Shown here one piece after another: positions 1 to 11,048 of a stretch of 18,211 nucleotides of DNA. The position numbers and the translations under genes are program-made. Numbering within the stretch: position 1 is the stretch's first letter; every line of letters starts with the position of its first letter. This stretch comes from Burkholderiaceae bacterium (GTDB lineage Bacteria; Pseudomonadota; Gammaproteobacteria; Burkholderiales; Burkholderiaceae), in the NCBI GenBank assembly GCA_947380285.1, contig CANCQD010000041.1, positions 1 through 18,211 of the forward strand. The letters are read 5' to 3'. A model generated the notes under the pieces. The model saw only the letters and a list, made by a program, of their open reading frames with translations, did not search any database and had not been told where the DNA came from.

Positions 1-1362
1 AATTAATAAAGATTTAAAGCCTTTCTCGATATTCTCGGCACCTAAGCTTGGTCCAATCGTGCGCTCTTCAATGATTTCCATTGGGGCTGCTAAAGATCCG
101 GCGCGCAGTAGAAGGGCTAAGTCGTTTGCGCTCTCAGTGGTGGGCTGCCCGGTAATTTGGAACTTAGAGCCAAACTCACCTTGAATAGTGGCAATCGTGA
201 GAACCTCACCTTTACCCTTTTCAAACAAAATCATGCCCATCGGCTTGCCAATATTTTCACGGGTTACTTCTTGCATGACGCGACCGCCAGCAGAGTCTAG
301 TGAGATATTTACAGCAGGGCGTTGGTTTTGATCAAAGCCAGCACTTGCATCGGTAATGCGATCACCACTGAAGATCACTGACTTTTTAAATACGCCTAAA
401 CGGTTTTCACCAAAGCGGAAAGTGTCCATGCCTGGAGGAGGGGTTTCGCCTAAGCCGATCGTAGAAACCAAGGGGTCAGCCAAGCGAGACTCTAAGGTTG
501 CAGTGCGACCAATGATGTCCTTAGCACGAGCTGTGTCTTGTACACCTGGTAACTGCACCACGATACGTTCAGCACCTTGCTGTTGAATTACTGGCTCTTT
601 AACTGCCAACTCATTTACGCGTTTATTCAAGGTGATGATGTTTTGTTTAACGGCGTTATCTTGAATTTCTTTTAATGCAGTCGGCTTAAATTCACCAACC
701 ACCTTAGGTGATAGGCCAGTAGGCTTCACTTGCCAGATGAGTTCTGGTTGGGAGGTTAGCAATACACTGCGAGCTGCTTCAGCATCAGCGATGCTGCCGA
801 AATTAATAGAGATGAAATCAGCGCCACGCTCAATACCTTGATGACGAATGCTCTTATCACGTAATTGGCTGCGGATATCACCTGCCAAGGAGGTCACTTT
901 TTTCTGAACTGCGCCCTTCATGTCTACTTGTAAGAGGAAGTAGACGCCGCCACGCAAATCAAGGCCGAGTGGCATTGGTAATGCATTAATTGCGCTTAAC
1001 CAACCTGGCGTATTGGACAGCAGATTTAATGCAACAGTGTAATTAGGATCGTTTTGATCCACATTGAGTTTTTGTTGCAAAAGATCGCGTGCACGTAACT
1101 GAATATCGGTGTTATTAAAACGTACTTTGATGGAGCCCACATTACCAGCGACCTCAAAGAAGATGCCAGTGTTATTGATACTAGCCTCTGTCAGAATCTT
1201 TTCTACGCGAGCCTGCGTTGCCAAATCAACCTTGATGGTTGGTTTGGCAGACGAGACTTGAACCGCAGGTGCCTCACCATAGAAATTAGGTAATGAATAT
1301 AGTCCGCCGATCAGTAATGCAGCAGCGATGACTAGATATTTCCAGAGAGGGTAGCGATTCAT
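1..1362 (-). CDS. secD: Protein translocase subunit SecD (C-terminal part beyond window)
   Basis: SecD is an inner-membrane partner of SecYEG. With SecF it uses the proton gradient to help pull secreted proteins out on the periplasmic side. The frame is open from ATG at 1362 to the left edge, giving 454 residues of a protein usually about 620 long. A first membrane segment lies at about residues 8-24 (LVIAAALLIGG). The large periplasmic P1 region follows, with the family motif LGLDLRGGVYFLLQVD at about 132-147. The sequence leaves the window just after TIGPSLGAENIEKG, the conserved lead-in to the second membrane segment, so the remaining helices are missing here. It lies 51 bases downstream of yajC in the same direction, the usual queA-tgt-yajC-secD-secF order. 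I see no good ribosome binding site before the ATG, so coupling to yajC is likely. The product is secure. Confidence 0.96.
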   Translation of the reverse strand, partial: MNRYPLWKYLVIAAALLIGGLYSLPNFYGEAPAVQVSSAKPTIKVDLATQARVEKILTEASINNTGIFFEVAGNVGSIKVRFNNTDIQLRARDLLQQKLNVDQNDPNYTVALNLLSNTPGWLSAINALPMPLGLDLRGGVYFLLQVDMKGAVQKKVTSLAGDIRSQLRDKSIRHQGIERGADFISINFGSIADAEAARSVLLTSQPELIWQVKPTGLSPKVVGEFKPTALKEIQDNAVKQNIITLNKRVNELAVKEPVIQQQGAERIVVQLPGVQDTARAKDIIGRTATLESRLADPLVSTIGLGETPPPGMDTFRFGENRLGVFKKSVIFSGDRITDASAGFDQNQRPAVNISLDSAGGRVMQEVTRENIGKPMGMILFEKGKGEVLTIATIQGEFGSKFQITGQPTTESANDLALLLRAGSLAAPMEIIEERTIGPSLGAENIEKGFKSLLI

Positions 1363-1383
1363 ATTGAGATACTTTTAAACAAA

Positions 1384-1422
1384 CAAATTAAGCGGATGCA
1401 CTAAGCAGATGCATTAAGCAGA
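1384..1422. repeat. 13-bp tandem repeat, three copies, across the yajC stop codon
   Basis: Three head-to-tail 13-base units occupy 1384-1396, 1397-1409 and 1410-1422. On the plus strand they read caaattaagcgga, tgcactaagcaga and tgcattaagcaga. The second and third differ at one base; the first has diverged more. The unit at 1410-1422 contains the last codons and the TAA stop of yajC, so the other two look like slipped copies of the gene end extending toward secD. Because 13 is not a multiple of three, the copies would not extend the reading frame cleanly. Confidence 0.8.
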
Positions 1423-1740
1423 CTTCAGCGTACCTTTTGGCAATACTGTAGTGATGGCGCCTTTTTGCATTTGTACTTCAGTACCAGCAGAAATTTCAAT
1501 GGTAACTACTTGATCTTTTAATGCCGTTACTTTGCCCATGATGCCGCCAACAGTTACCACTTCATCGCCAACACTTAATGACTCAAGCATTGCTTTAGTT
1601 TCTTTTTGACGCTTCATTTGTGGGCGAATCATGATGAAGTACAAAACTGCAAACATCAAAACCAAAGGTAGGAAGCTCATCAAGCCACCAGAATCTGCGC
1701 CCGCTGCAGGAGCTTGGGCAAAAGCGTTACTAATCCACAT
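1414..1740 (-). CDS. yajC: Sec translocon accessory protein YajC
   Basis: YajC is a small inner-membrane protein that copurifies with SecD-SecF and joins the accessory Sec complex. The 108-residue length is typical. A short alanine-rich N-terminus precedes one hydrophobic segment at about residues 20-38 (MSFLPLVLMFAVLYFIMI). It is followed by the family signature RPQMKRQKE and a soluble beta-rich domain with LSVGDEVVTVGGIMGKV. The start is well supported by GGAGG at 1747-1751, six bases before the ATG, the clearest ribosome binding site in the window. It follows tgt after a 134-base gap that holds several hairpins and precedes secD. The stop codon lies in a 13-base tandem repeat. Confidence 0.96.
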   Translation of the reverse strand: MWISNAFAQAPAAGADSGGLMSFLPLVLMFAVLYFIMIRPQMKRQKETKAMLESLSVGDEVVTVGGIMGKVTALKDQVVTIEISAGTEVQMQKGAITTVLPKGTLKSA

Positions 1741-1746
1741 ATAAAA

Positions 1747-1751
1747 CCTCC
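1747..1751 (-). promoter_or_regulatory. Strong Shine-Dalgarno site of yajC
   Basis: The minus strand reads GGAGG followed by six bases (TTTTAT) and the yajC ATG. Most other starts in this window lack such a site, so yajC is probably translated independently at a high rate rather than only by coupling to tgt. Confidence 0.75.
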
Positions 1752-1765
1752 ATTAATTACCATTT

Positions 1766-1783
1766 AAAAACTGCCGAGTTTTT
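1766..1783. other. AT-rich stem-loop upstream of yajC
   Basis: AAAAACT at 1766-1772 and AGTTTTT at 1777-1783 pair perfectly over seven bases around a GCCG tetraloop. It sits 25 bases upstream of the yajC start. On the minus strand the second arm contains a run of five T followed by AAA, which resembles a weak terminator or attenuator but has only two GC pairs. Its role is unproved. Confidence 0.5.
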
Positions 1784-1798
1784 TGACCTGTAAACCTT

Positions 1799-1810
1799 GG
1801 GTCGTAACCC
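1799..1810. other. Small GGGT/ACCC stem-loop in the tgt-yajC gap
   Basis: GGGT (1799-1802) and ACCC (1807-1810) form a four-base stem around CGTA, which reads TACG on the minus strand transcript. It is the middle of three hairpins in this gap. A four-base stem alone is weak evidence; its interest comes from the cluster. Confidence 0.35.
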
Positions 1811-1847
1811 GCAATTCTAAACTGTGTGGGGCTTGGGAGGTGATTTG

Positions 1848-1866
1848 CAGGGGGTTTTGCCCCCTG
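1848..1866. other. GC-rich stem-loop just after tgt
   Basis: CAGGGGG (1848-1854) and CCCCCTG (1860-1866) form a perfect seven-base stem with a five-base loop, eight bases after the tgt stop codon. The minus-strand transcript has no U run after it (CAAATCACC follows), so it is not a standard intrinsic terminator. It could slow decay of the queA-tgt part of the message, mark an RNA processing site, or act as a partial attenuator before yajC-secD. The structure is clear; the role is inferred. Confidence 0.6.
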
Positions 1867-1874
1867 TAGGGCTA

Positions 1875-4075
<2,201 letters not shown>

Positions 4076-4105
4076 AGCATTACCATCAGGTATTAGATTT
4101 TAACG
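4076..4105. promoter_or_regulatory. 30-bp divergent queA/recG promoter region
   Basis: This gap is the only non-coding DNA between two divergent genes. Toward queA, candidate -10 hexamers on the minus strand are TAATAC (4090-4095) and TAAAAT (4097-4102), with no clear -35. Toward recG, TTGCAT (4070-4075) with TAGATT (4094-4099) at 18-base spacing would start RNA near the recG ATG; TATTAG (4091-4096) is an alternative. No Shine-Dalgarno site precedes recG. That promoters lie here follows from gene order; the exact boxes are weak. Confidence 0.4.
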
Positions 4106-6169
4106 ATGACTACTAAACAAGCACCAAGCACACTCCAAAAGATGGGTTTAGATAGCCCTATGGCCCTTGCTTTGCACTTGCCATCCCGTTATGAGGATGA
4201 GACGGAGTTGCTCACCATTGAGGAGGCTATTGTCCAGGGTAGGTTTAACTCAGCCCAGACCCAGGGGATGGTCATCCGTAATCAGGTCTTGTTTCGGCCA
4301 AGAAGGCAAATGGTCGTCACTATTGAGGACCAAACTGAAACCTTAAATCTTCGCTTCCTCAATTTTTACCCTAGCCAACAAAAGCAGATGGCAGTAGGCG
4401 TCAATATCCGAGTGCGCGGTGAGGTGCGCGAAGGTTTTCAGGGTCCAGAGATGGTGCATCCTACTGTGCGAGCTGTAGCTCCGGATGCTCCTTTACCTGC
4501 TAGTTTGACTCCTGTTTACCCTGCAAGCGTTGGTGTCTCGCAAACTATTATTCGTAAGGCAGTCACGCAAGCCTTGCGTGACCCATGCCTACAAGATAGC
4601 TTGGCCGAGTTCTTACCCAAAAAACTGATGGCCGAGATGTTGCCGAGTAATGACTGGCCCAACTTACAAGCGGCGATTACCTACTTGCATCAACCACCCG
4701 CCGATGCCAATACCCAGGCATTACTAGAGCGTACCCATCCCGCGTGGCGTCGGGTGCAATTTGAAGAGCTTCTTGCGCAACAAATCTCTTTAAAAAGAGC
4801 GCATGCGATTCGTCGAGAACGGCATGCACCAAGTTTTACAAAAGAAAAGAAGCAAAGTTTTGAAGAAGGGTTGTTAAAAGCTTTACCCTTTAAATTAACT
4901 CACGCACAAGAACGTGTTTGGTCAGAAATTAGTAATGACCTCTCCAACGCTTTCCCCATGAATCGTCTCCTGCAAGGGGATGTTGGGAGCGGGAAGACCG
5001 TAGTAGCCGCCTTGGCCGCTGCGCGGGCAATGGATCATGGTTATCAAGCCGCCATCATGGCCCCTACTGAGATCTTGGCTGAGCAGCATTACCTCAAAAT
5101 GAAAGAATGGTTTGAGCCTTTGGGGGTTCAGATCGCTTGGCTATCAGGAAGCTTAAAGGCTAAAGAAAAAAGACTGGCACATGAAGCCATTGAGAGTGGA
5201 AAAGCCCAATTGATTGTTGGTACTCATGCCCTCATTCAGGAGAGCGTGAGTTTTGCTAAGTTAGGTCTAGCGGTGATTGACGAGCAGCATCGCTTTGGCG
5301 TGAGACAGCGTTTAGAAATTCAGCAACGCGTTGGCTCAGAATTATTTTACTGTCATCAGTTGATGATGTCTGCCACTCCTATTCCACGCACTTTAGCGAT
5401 GACCTACTACGCTGATTTAGATGTTTCCGTAATTGATGAGTTACCTCCTGGACGAAAACCGATTGCTACTAAAGTAGTTAAAGCTAGTCGTCGTGATGAG
5501 GTCATCGGTGGTTTGCAAAGTTGGCTATCTAAGGGGTTACAAGCGTATTGGGTTTGTCCTCTCATTGAGGAGTCCGAAGTGCTGCAATTACAAACAGCAG
5601 TTGAGAGTTTTGAACAACTCACGCAAGCTTTGCCTGGCTTTAAAGTTGGCTTAGTACATGGCAGACTAAAGGCAGAAGAAAAAGCGGCAGTCATGGCCGC
5701 CTTCAAAGCGAACGAAATTCAACTCTTGGTAGCTACTACGGTGATTGAGGTTGGTGTTGATGTCCCCAATGCAGCATTGATGGTGATTGAGCATGCAGAG
5801 CGTTTTGGCTATGCCCAGATTCACCAGTTGCGTGGGCGCGTAGGCAGAGGCTCTGCAGATTCAGTCTGTATTTTGATGTATGCCGAGCCACTCTCGATGG
5901 CTGCTAAGGAGCGTTTGCAAACTTTGCGTGAGACATCGGATGGGTTTGTGATTGCTGAGCGCGACTTGTCACTTCGTGGACCTGGTGAATTGCTTGGTGC
6001 TAAACAATCAGGCGATGCCATGCTGCGCTTTGTAGATTTGCAACGGGATGCTTGGTTAATTGAGCTAGCCCAGCAGGCGGCAGAGCGCTTACTCGCTGAG
6101 CATGCAGATTTGGTGGAGCGTCATTTAGAGCGTTGGCTCGGAGCTCGTGCGGAATTTCTAAAGGCTTGA
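4106..6169 (+). CDS. recG: ATP-dependent DNA helicase RecG
   Basis: RecG is a double-strand DNA translocase that reverses stalled replication forks and unwinds branched structures such as D-loops, R-loops and Holliday junctions. The 687 residues match the usual length of about 690. The N-terminal wedge/OB domain begins at [13 protein letters not shown] (21-33) and includes [12 protein letters not shown]. The helicase core shows Walker A GDVGSGKT (291-298), [11 protein letters not shown] (318-328), the DEQH box at 392-395, [12 protein letters not shown] (422-433), [14 protein letters not shown] (543-556) and QLRGRVGRG (574-582). GPGELLG lies near the C-terminus. An in-frame stop at 4094-4096 rules out an upstream extension, so the wedge leader is about ten residues shorter than in E. 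coli. No ribosome site precedes the ATG. ubiA follows after 10 bases in the same direction. Confidence 0.97.
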   Translation: MTTKQAPSTLQKMGLDSPMALALHLPSRYEDETELLTIEEAIVQGRFNSAQTQGMVIRNQVLFRPRRQMVVTIEDQTETLNLRFLNFYPSQQKQMAVGVNIRVRGEVREGFQGPEMVHPTVRAVAPDAPLPASLTPVYPASVGVSQTIIRKAVTQALRDPCLQDSLAEFLPKKLMAEMLPSNDWPNLQAAITYLHQPPADANTQALLERTHPAWRRVQFEELLAQQISLKRAHAIRRERHAPSFTKEKKQSFEEGLLKALPFKLTHAQERVWSEISNDLSNAFPMNRLLQGDVGSGKTVVAALAAARAMDHGYQAAIMAPTEILAEQHYLKMKEWFEPLGVQIAWLSGSLKAKEKRLAHEAIESGKAQLIVGTHALIQESVSFAKLGLAVIDEQHRFGVRQRLEIQQRVGSELFYCHQLMMSATPIPRTLAMTYYADLDVSVIDELPPGRKPIATKVVKASRRDEVIGGLQSWLSKGLQAYWVCPLIEESEVLQLQTAVESFEQLTQALPGFKVGLVHGRLKAEEKAAVMAAFKANEIQLLVATTVIEVGVDVPNAALMVIEHAERFGYAQIHQLRGRVGRGSADSVCILMYAEPLSMAAKERLQTLRETSDGFVIAERDLSLRGPGELLGAKQSGDAMLRFVDLQRDAWLIELAQQAAERLLAEHADLVERHLERWLGARAEFLKA

Positions 6170-6179
6170 TAATTGCATC

Positions 6180-7043
6180 ATGAATTTAAGAGAGCGCTTC
6201 ATTTCATACGGCTACCTCATTAGGTTGGACAAGCCTATTGGCACGCTCTTACTGTTATGGCCTACGCTCTGGGCTCTTTGGTTGGCAAGCAGCGGTATAC
6301 CTGATCTGTCTGTATTGCTGATCTTTACTATCGGGACCTTTTTGATGCGCAGTGCAGGATGTGCAATCAATGATTATGCTGATCGTGACTTTGACCGCCA
6401 TGTGAAGAGAACGCAAGGGCGCCCAGTTACCAGTGGAAAAATCTCAGGTAAAGAGGCTGTTGCAGTAGCTGGCACCTTAGCCTTCATTGCTTTTTTACTG
6501 ATTCAACCGTTGAATGCATTCACCAAGCAACTGTCAGTGCTTGCTTTGCTGGTTGCCTTTATCTATCCCTTTACTAAACGCTTTTTTGCTATGCCCCAAG
6601 CGGTCTTAGGGGTTGCCTTTGGCTTCGGTATTCCCATGGCATATGCGGCGATTCTGGATTTCATTCCCCTGGAGGCTTGGATTCTATTTGTGGGGAATAT
6701 CTTTTGGGCAATTGCCTATGACACTGCCTATGCCATGGTTGATCGTGATGATGACTTGCGTTTAGGCTTGAAAACATCTGCCATTACTTTTGCTCGGTAC
6801 GATGTACTTGCAATTGCAATAAGCTACGGCATTTTGTTCGTAAGCCAGTTATGGGTTGCACAATTAGCTGGTCTCAGTAATTATTTTCTAGTGGGCTGGT
6901 TCGCAGCATTAACTTGTGCGATCTATCATCTAAAACTGGTATCTACTCGCAACAGAGAAAATTGCTTTAAGGCATTTCGCCATAACAACTGGCTAGGTGG
7001 ATTTTTATTTCTCGGAATTGTATTGGGACTAGCTCTGTCCTAG
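6180..7043 (+). CDS. ubiA: 4-hydroxybenzoate polyprenyltransferase UbiA
   Basis: UbiA joins a polyprenyl chain to 4-hydroxybenzoate in the inner membrane, an early step of ubiquinone synthesis. The 287 residues match the family and are mostly hydrophobic, consistent with eight or nine membrane helices. Both Asp-rich magnesium-diphosphate motifs are visible: NDYADRDFD at 64-72 and the second in [13 protein letters not shown] at about 180-192. The start [19 protein letters not shown] is the usual UbiA opening before [13 protein letters not shown]. It lies 10 bases after recG and is probably co-transcribed with it, with no obvious ribosome site. Its 3' end overlaps the convergent proC by 15 bases. 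The motifs separate it well from haem O or chlorophyll prenyltransferases. Confidence 0.95.
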   Translation: MNLRERFISYGYLIRLDKPIGTLLLLWPTLWALWLASSGIPDLSVLLIFTIGTFLMRSAGCAINDYADRDFDRHVKRTQGRPVTSGKISGKEAVAVAGTLAFIAFLLIQPLNAFTKQLSVLALLVAFIYPFTKRFFAMPQAVLGVAFGFGIPMAYAAILDFIPLEAWILFVGNIFWAIAYDTAYAMVDRDDDLRLGLKTSAITFARYDVLAIAISYGILFVSQLWVAQLAGLSNYFLVGWFAALTCAIYHLKLVSTRNRENCFKAFRHNNWLGGFLFLGIVLGLALS

Positions 7044-7898
7044 CTCATCACCCATAGCTTTACCGCGTTGACTTGCGGCATCAATTGCTTTTTCTAATAT
7101 CTCGTTCCAACCCTGCTGTTTCATCACATCAAGGGCTGCTGCAGTAGTGCCGCCCTTTGAAGTTACTCTTTCGCGTAGAACACCAGCATGTTCCTCGGAG
7201 TTATGGGCTAACTGTGTTGCACCTTCAAGTGTGGCGTATGCCAGCTTACGCGCTGTCTCTGAATCAAGACCTAACTTCTCACCAGCAGACTGCATTGCCT
7301 CTAAAAATGCAAAGACATAAGCAGGGCCGCTACCAGAAACAGCAGTTACTGCATCCATCAGCTTTTCTTCGCTTACCCATACGGCTTGACCCACTGCATT
7401 ACAAATCATTTCCGATAAAGTGCGATCACCATCATTTACTGCGGCATCTGCAAATAGACCCGTAATACCTTTACCAATGAGGGCTGGAGTATTTGGCATG
7501 GCGCGCACACAACGCGTATGGTCTAACCAGCGACTCATATCCTTCAAGCGAATACCAGCCGCAATACTCAGAATCAATGGACCAGGTGCGCTGGCATGCT
7601 TTAACTTGGCTGCTAAGCCTTTGGCAACCACATTGAAATCTTGAGGCTTAATCGCCATGACAACAACATTATTTTTCGAGAAGTCAAAAGCGATTTGCTC
7701 TAATGCGCCAATTCCTTGTACGCCAAAATCTTCATGTAACTTCAGGGCGGTTACAGCATTTGCTTCAACAACAGAAATTTGATTTGGCTCAAATCCGCTT
7801 GCAAGCAGACCGCTAATAAGGGCGCGCCCCATATTGCCACCACCGATAAAGGTAATGTGGGTGTTGCTATTATTTTGCGAGGTTTTGTTTATGCTCAT
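7029..7898 (-). CDS. proC: Pyrroline-5-carboxylate reductase
   Basis: ProC reduces pyrroline-5-carboxylate to proline with NADPH, the last step of proline synthesis, in the cytoplasm. The 289 residues carry the N-terminal Rossmann fold with [17 protein letters not shown] at 15-31, VVVMAIKPQ (78-86), the substrate loop VRAMPNTPA (131-139) and [17 protein letters not shown] (186-202). The C-terminal P5CR signature reads [14 protein letters not shown] (243-256). It begins with a TAATG joint (one shared base) to yggS, so it is translationally coupled and is the last gene of glcD-glcE-glcF-yggS-proC. A slightly later start cannot be excluded, because the first dozen residues are polar and variable. 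The 3' end runs 15 bases into ubiA on the other strand. Confidence 0.96.
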   Translation of the reverse strand: MSINKTSQNNSNTHITFIGGGNMGRALISGLLASGFEPNQISVVEANAVTALKLHEDFGVQGIGALEQIAFDFSKNNVVVMAIKPQDFNVVAKGLAAKLKHASAPGPLILSIAAGIRLKDMSRWLDHTRCVRAMPNTPALIGKGITGLFADAAVNDGDRTLSEMICNAVGQAVWVSEEKLMDAVTAVSGSGPAYVFAFLEAMQSAGEKLGLDSETARKLAYATLEGATQLAHNSEEHAGVLRERVTSKGGTTAAALDVMKQQGWNEILEKAIDAASQRGKAMGDELGQS

Positions 7899-8620
7899 TA
7901 TCTAATCTTATCGCGCTTCCCAAAAATGGCCGTACCAACACGGACCATAGTGCTACCTTCGTCAATGGCAGCCTCTAAGTCATCTGACATGCCCATTGAT
8001 AGGGTGTCAAAGAATTGGTACCCCAGTTCAGTCGAATGAGTGGTTTGGATCTTCGTAAAACAAGCTTGAACGGCCGCAAAAGCCTTGCGCTGCTCAATGG
8101 CGTCTGGACTGGGTTCTGGAATCGCCATTAAACCCCTGAGAACTAAGTTTGGTAAAGAGCTAATGGCTTTGCAAAGATCTTCAACTTCCCCCAGGGAAAC
8201 ACCACTTTTACTGTTTTCCTCGCTGATATTAATTTGTACGCAAACCTGTAGGGGCGGTAACTCAGGAAATTCACCCCGTTGAGCGGATAGACGTTCTGCA
8301 ATTTTGAGGCGATCCACACTATGAACCCAATCGAAGTGCTGTGCTACTTCTCTCGTTTTATTGCTCTGTAAAGGGCCAATGAAATGCCAAATCAACCATG
8401 GACGTAATTTAGCAAGCTTCTCAATCTTTTCAACAGCCTCTTGCACATAGTTTTCACCAAAGGCAGATTGACCAGCATGCATAGCCTCCTCAACTGCCGA
8501 GGCTGGAAAAGTTTTACTAACCGCAATGAGCTCAATTTCTTCAGGCTCACGCTTTGCTGCTAAAGCCGCAAGTTCAATTCGTGCTCTGACTTGCATGAGA
8601 TTTACAACAATCGAGTTCAT
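7898..8620 (-). CDS. yggS: YggS-family pyridoxal phosphate homeostasis protein (PLPBP)
   Basis: YggS proteins bind pyridoxal 5'-phosphate on a single TIM-barrel domain. They have no known enzymatic reaction but affect vitamin B6 balance and amino-acid pools. The 240 residues include the PLP-lysine block ELIAVSKTFPA with Lys at 36, FGENYVQEA (54-62), WHFIGPLQSNKT (about 79-90), VHSVD, VCVQINISEENSKSGV and the phosphate-binding LSMGMSDDLEAAIDEGSTMVRVGTAIFG near the end. It starts with an ATGA overlap with glcF, helped by AAGG just before the ATG. It ends in TAATG with proC. The yggS-proC pairing is common in bacteria; its attachment to glycolate genes is less so. Family assignment is firm; physiological role is only partly known. 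Confidence 0.95.
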   Translation of the reverse strand: MNSIVVNLMQVRARIELAALAAKREPEEIELIAVSKTFPASAVEEAMHAGQSAFGENYVQEAVEKIEKLAKLRPWLIWHFIGPLQSNKTREVAQHFDWVHSVDRLKIAERLSAQRGEFPELPPLQVCVQINISEENSKSGVSLGEVEDLCKAISSLPNLVLRGLMAIPEPSPDAIEQRKAFAAVQACFTKIQTTHSTELGYQFFDTLSMGMSDDLEAAIDEGSTMVRVGTAIFGKRDKIR

Positions 8621-9894
8621 GATGCCTTAGAAGATTTACTGAGCAATTGATCTACGATTTCGATCCAATGGACTACTGGAGTGTCATCTTGCTGAAGGTG
8701 GGTAATGCAGCCAATATTTCCAGAAACAATCACTTCTGCCCCAGACTCTTCACATGCTGCATTTAAGTGAGTTAATTTATTTTTGCGCAGTTGTTCAGAT
8801 AATTCTGGTTGAGTAACCGAATAAGTGCCAGCAGATCCACAGCAAAGATGGCTATCGGCACATAAACGCACACCAATACCAAGGCTTGTAAGCAGCCCCT
8901 CAACCTTGCCACGAATTTGTTGACCATGCTGTAAGGTGCAAGGCGGGTGATATACCACTCCAGGTTTTTGGTCGGTACCTAGGAGTTGAACTAGTTCATC
9001 TTGTAAGGAAGGCAGTATTTCGGAGATATCTTTTGTTAATTCAGAAATCTTTTTAGCTTTGGCTGCATAGGCTGGATTAGCTGCAAAAAGATGGCCATAG
9101 TCTTTCACCATCACACCACAACCTGATGCCGTCATCACAATGGCCTCTACGCCACTCTCTACCAAAGGCCACCATGCATCAATATTTTGCTTGGCATTCT
9201 CTAATCCGCCGGCTTGATCATTTAGGTGGTAGCGTAGCGCTCCACAGCAAGTGGCATTAGGCGCGCTAACCAGTTGAATCTTTAACGCATTGAGCACGCG
9301 CGCTGTTGCTGAATTGATGTTCGGAAGCATGCCAGGTTGAACGCAACCCTCAAGCAAAACCATTTTGCGCTGATGAGCTGTAGTAGGCCTTGCATATGCA
9401 TCAGTAGAGTTGGCTAATGCTTTGTTAATAGTCAGCGGAATCTTGCGTTTAATCCCACTTGGCATTAATGGACGCACTAAGCGACCCAAGGCCATTGCTG
9501 AATTAAATAAAGCAGGTTTAGTTAATCCTTCTTTTAAAGCCCAGCGAGTCAGGCGCTGACCGACTGGACGCTCAGGCGTATTTTCTTCTGCCCATTTGCG
9601 ACCTATATCCACTAGGTTGCCATATTGCACGCCACTCGGGCAGGTGCTTTCGCAATTGCGACAGGTTAAGCAGCGGTCTAAATGTAAGCGAGTCTTTTCG
9701 GTGGGGGCTTGACCTTCAGCCATTTGCTTAATGAGATAGATTCTTCCGCGTGGACCATCTAACTCATCACCAAGTAGTTGATACGTAGGGCAGGTAGCAG
9801 TACAAAAACCACAGTGAACACATTTGCCCAGAATGCGGGCTGCCTCGATGCCTTCCGGCGTGTTGGCAAATTGAGGGGCGAGTTGAGTTTGCAT
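8617..9894 (-). CDS. glcF: Glycolate oxidase iron-sulfur subunit GlcF
   Basis: GlcF is the iron-sulfur subunit of the GlcDEF glycolate dehydrogenase and should relay electrons from the flavin subunits to the respiratory chain. The 425 residues are a little longer than the E. coli protein (407). Two 4Fe-4S motifs are intact: Cys 25, 28, 31, 35 (CVHCGFCTATCP) and Cys 75, 78, 81, 85 (CLTCRNCESTCP). Two CCG-domain motifs follow at 216-218 (TCCGALRYHL) and 351-353 (CCGSAGTY), typical of the heterodisulfide-reductase-like C-terminal half. It starts eight bases after glcE, with only a weak ribosome site, and its stop overlaps yggS as ATGA. All expected cysteines are present, so the subunit looks functional. 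Confidence 0.95.
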   Translation of the reverse strand: MQTQLAPQFANTPEGIEAARILGKCVHCGFCTATCPTYQLLGDELDGPRGRIYLIKQMAEGQAPTEKTRLHLDRCLTCRNCESTCPSGVQYGNLVDIGRKWAEENTPERPVGQRLTRWALKEGLTKPALFNSAMALGRLVRPLMPSGIKRKIPLTINKALANSTDAYARPTTAHQRKMVLLEGCVQPGMLPNINSATARVLNALKIQLVSAPNATCCGALRYHLNDQAGGLENAKQNIDAWWPLVESGVEAIVMTASGCGVMVKDYGHLFAANPAYAAKAKKISELTKDISEILPSLQDELVQLLGTDQKPGVVYHPPCTLQHGQQIRGKVEGLLTSLGIGVRLCADSHLCCGSAGTYSVTQPELSEQLRKNKLTHLNAACEESGAEVIVSGNIGCITHLQQDDTPVVHWIEIVDQLLSKSSKAS

Positions 9895-9902
9895 ATAAAG
9901 AG

Positions 9903-11048
9903 TTATGGAAGACGTTTAGTGGCGAATACACCTGAAGGATCAAAGGCTGATCGCAGGCGTTCTTGCACTGCCTCAAGTGCTTTGGAATGAGCTTGCTCTG
10001 ATAGCAAAGTAAAGCGCTGATGGCTAGGATCTACATTTGTGCCCTGTCTAAAGCGAGCCGCATGTCCTCCATGAGAACTGGCTATTGCTTTAATAGCTTT
10101 AAAGCTAGCCTCATCACCAGACGCTTTAATCCACCGTTGTTGGCCATGCCATTCCAAAATAATTTCATCTGCAGCGCTAACGATAGTAATTGGCCCGCAG
10201 GCTGCAGGTAGCGCTAAGCGATAAAGTGTTTGATCGGCACCAAGATCAGCGAACGCAGAAACTTTTTGCTCCCGTAAATCATTCCAGAAATGTTCTGCAA
10301 CTTCATTATTGAGTTCAGTGGCATTCACTAATGGACCCATGAGAGGAATCGCAGCTTTTACAGCAGCTGCCGCACCTGCGAGGCGGAAGGTGAGTTCACC
10401 ATCTCCGCTGTTGGCAGAACCAATCCAGCAACTTGCTGATAGGGGTAGTGGCTGTCCAGCCCACTCATTGAGAATCCTTAAGGCCTGCTCTTGGGGGATT
10501 TGGCACCGAAGCGTTACGGTCGCAGCAGGCTTTGGTAATACTTTGACCGAGGCTTCCAGTAAAAGCGCAAGCGTTCCCAAAGAACCCGGCAATAAACGAG
10601 AGACATCATATCCTGCAACGTTCTTCATCACTTTACCGCCAAAGGAGAGATCCTGACCTTTGCCATCGATGATACGAGCGCCCAATACAAAGTCGCGAAA
10701 ATTTCCAACAGTGATTCGTCCTGGACCAGCAAGTCCGGCAGCAATTGCGCCACCAAAGGTTGCATTCTCACCAAAGTGAGGCGGCTCAAAAGGCAGTGTC
10801 TGATTTTTTTCTCTGAGAGCGGCTTCAATTTCCTTGAGTGGAGTACCGGCACAAGCAGTAATCACTAACTCTTCTGGTTGATATTCCAAAATACCTGAGT
10901 AGGCACGTGTATCTAGCTTGGTAAAACTATTTGGATTTCCATACCAAGATTTAGTACCGCCGCCTTCAATGGAAAGCGAAGTTCTGTTCTTTGCCGCATT
11001 CAGAATTTGCTCTCTAAATATGTTGATTTGTGGATGGGAGTGACTCAT
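9903..11048 (-). CDS. glcE: Glycolate oxidase FAD-binding subunit GlcE
   Basis: GlcE is the second flavin-fold subunit of glycolate dehydrogenase. The 381 residues are longer than the E. coli protein (about 350). The FAD-binding PCMH fold is seen in LVITACAGTPLKEIEAAL (61-78), PFEPPHFGENATFGGAIAAG (86-105), GPGRITVGNFRDFVLGARII (108-127) and VMKNVAGYDVSRLLPGSLGT (140-159). The last of these is a hallmark of GlcE. The middle of the protein is less conserved and carries the extra length. Its ATG shares one base with the glcD stop (TAATG), with GGAG eight bases before the joint inside glcD, a good coupled start. It lies between glcD and glcF, as the three-subunit complex requires. Confidence 0.95.
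   Translation of the reverse strand: MSHSHPQINIFREQILNAAKNRTSLSIEGGGTKSWYGNPNSFTKLDTRAYSGILEYQPEELVITACAGTPLKEIEAALREKNQTLPFEPPHFGENATFGGAIAAGLAGPGRITVGNFRDFVLGARIIDGKGQDLSFGGKVMKNVAGYDVSRLLPGSLGTLALLLEASVKVLPKPAATVTLRCQIPQEQALRILNEWAGQPLPLSASCWIGSANSGDGELTFRLAGAAAAVKAAIPLMGPLVNATELNNEVAEHFWNDLREQKVSAFADLGADQTLYRLALPAACGPITIVSAADEIILEWHGQQRWIKASGDEASFKAIKAIASSHGGHAARFRQGTNVDPSHQRFTLLSEQAHSKALEAVQERLRSAFDPSGVFATKRLP

Noticed and set aside
1384..1422. Tandem repeats as a CRISPR or iteron array
   Set aside because: Units are 13 bases with no spacers, only three copies, and one lies in a coding sequence; slippage explains them better.
1848..1866. GC-rich hairpin after tgt as a full intrinsic terminator
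   Set aside because: No T run follows the stem on either strand, and yajC and secD downstream are in the same conserved operon; kept only as a stem-loop.
10309..10656. 115-codon plus-strand open frame inside glcE
   Set aside because: It is antisense to glcE, Ala/Pro/Ser-rich by frame effect and without recognisable motifs.
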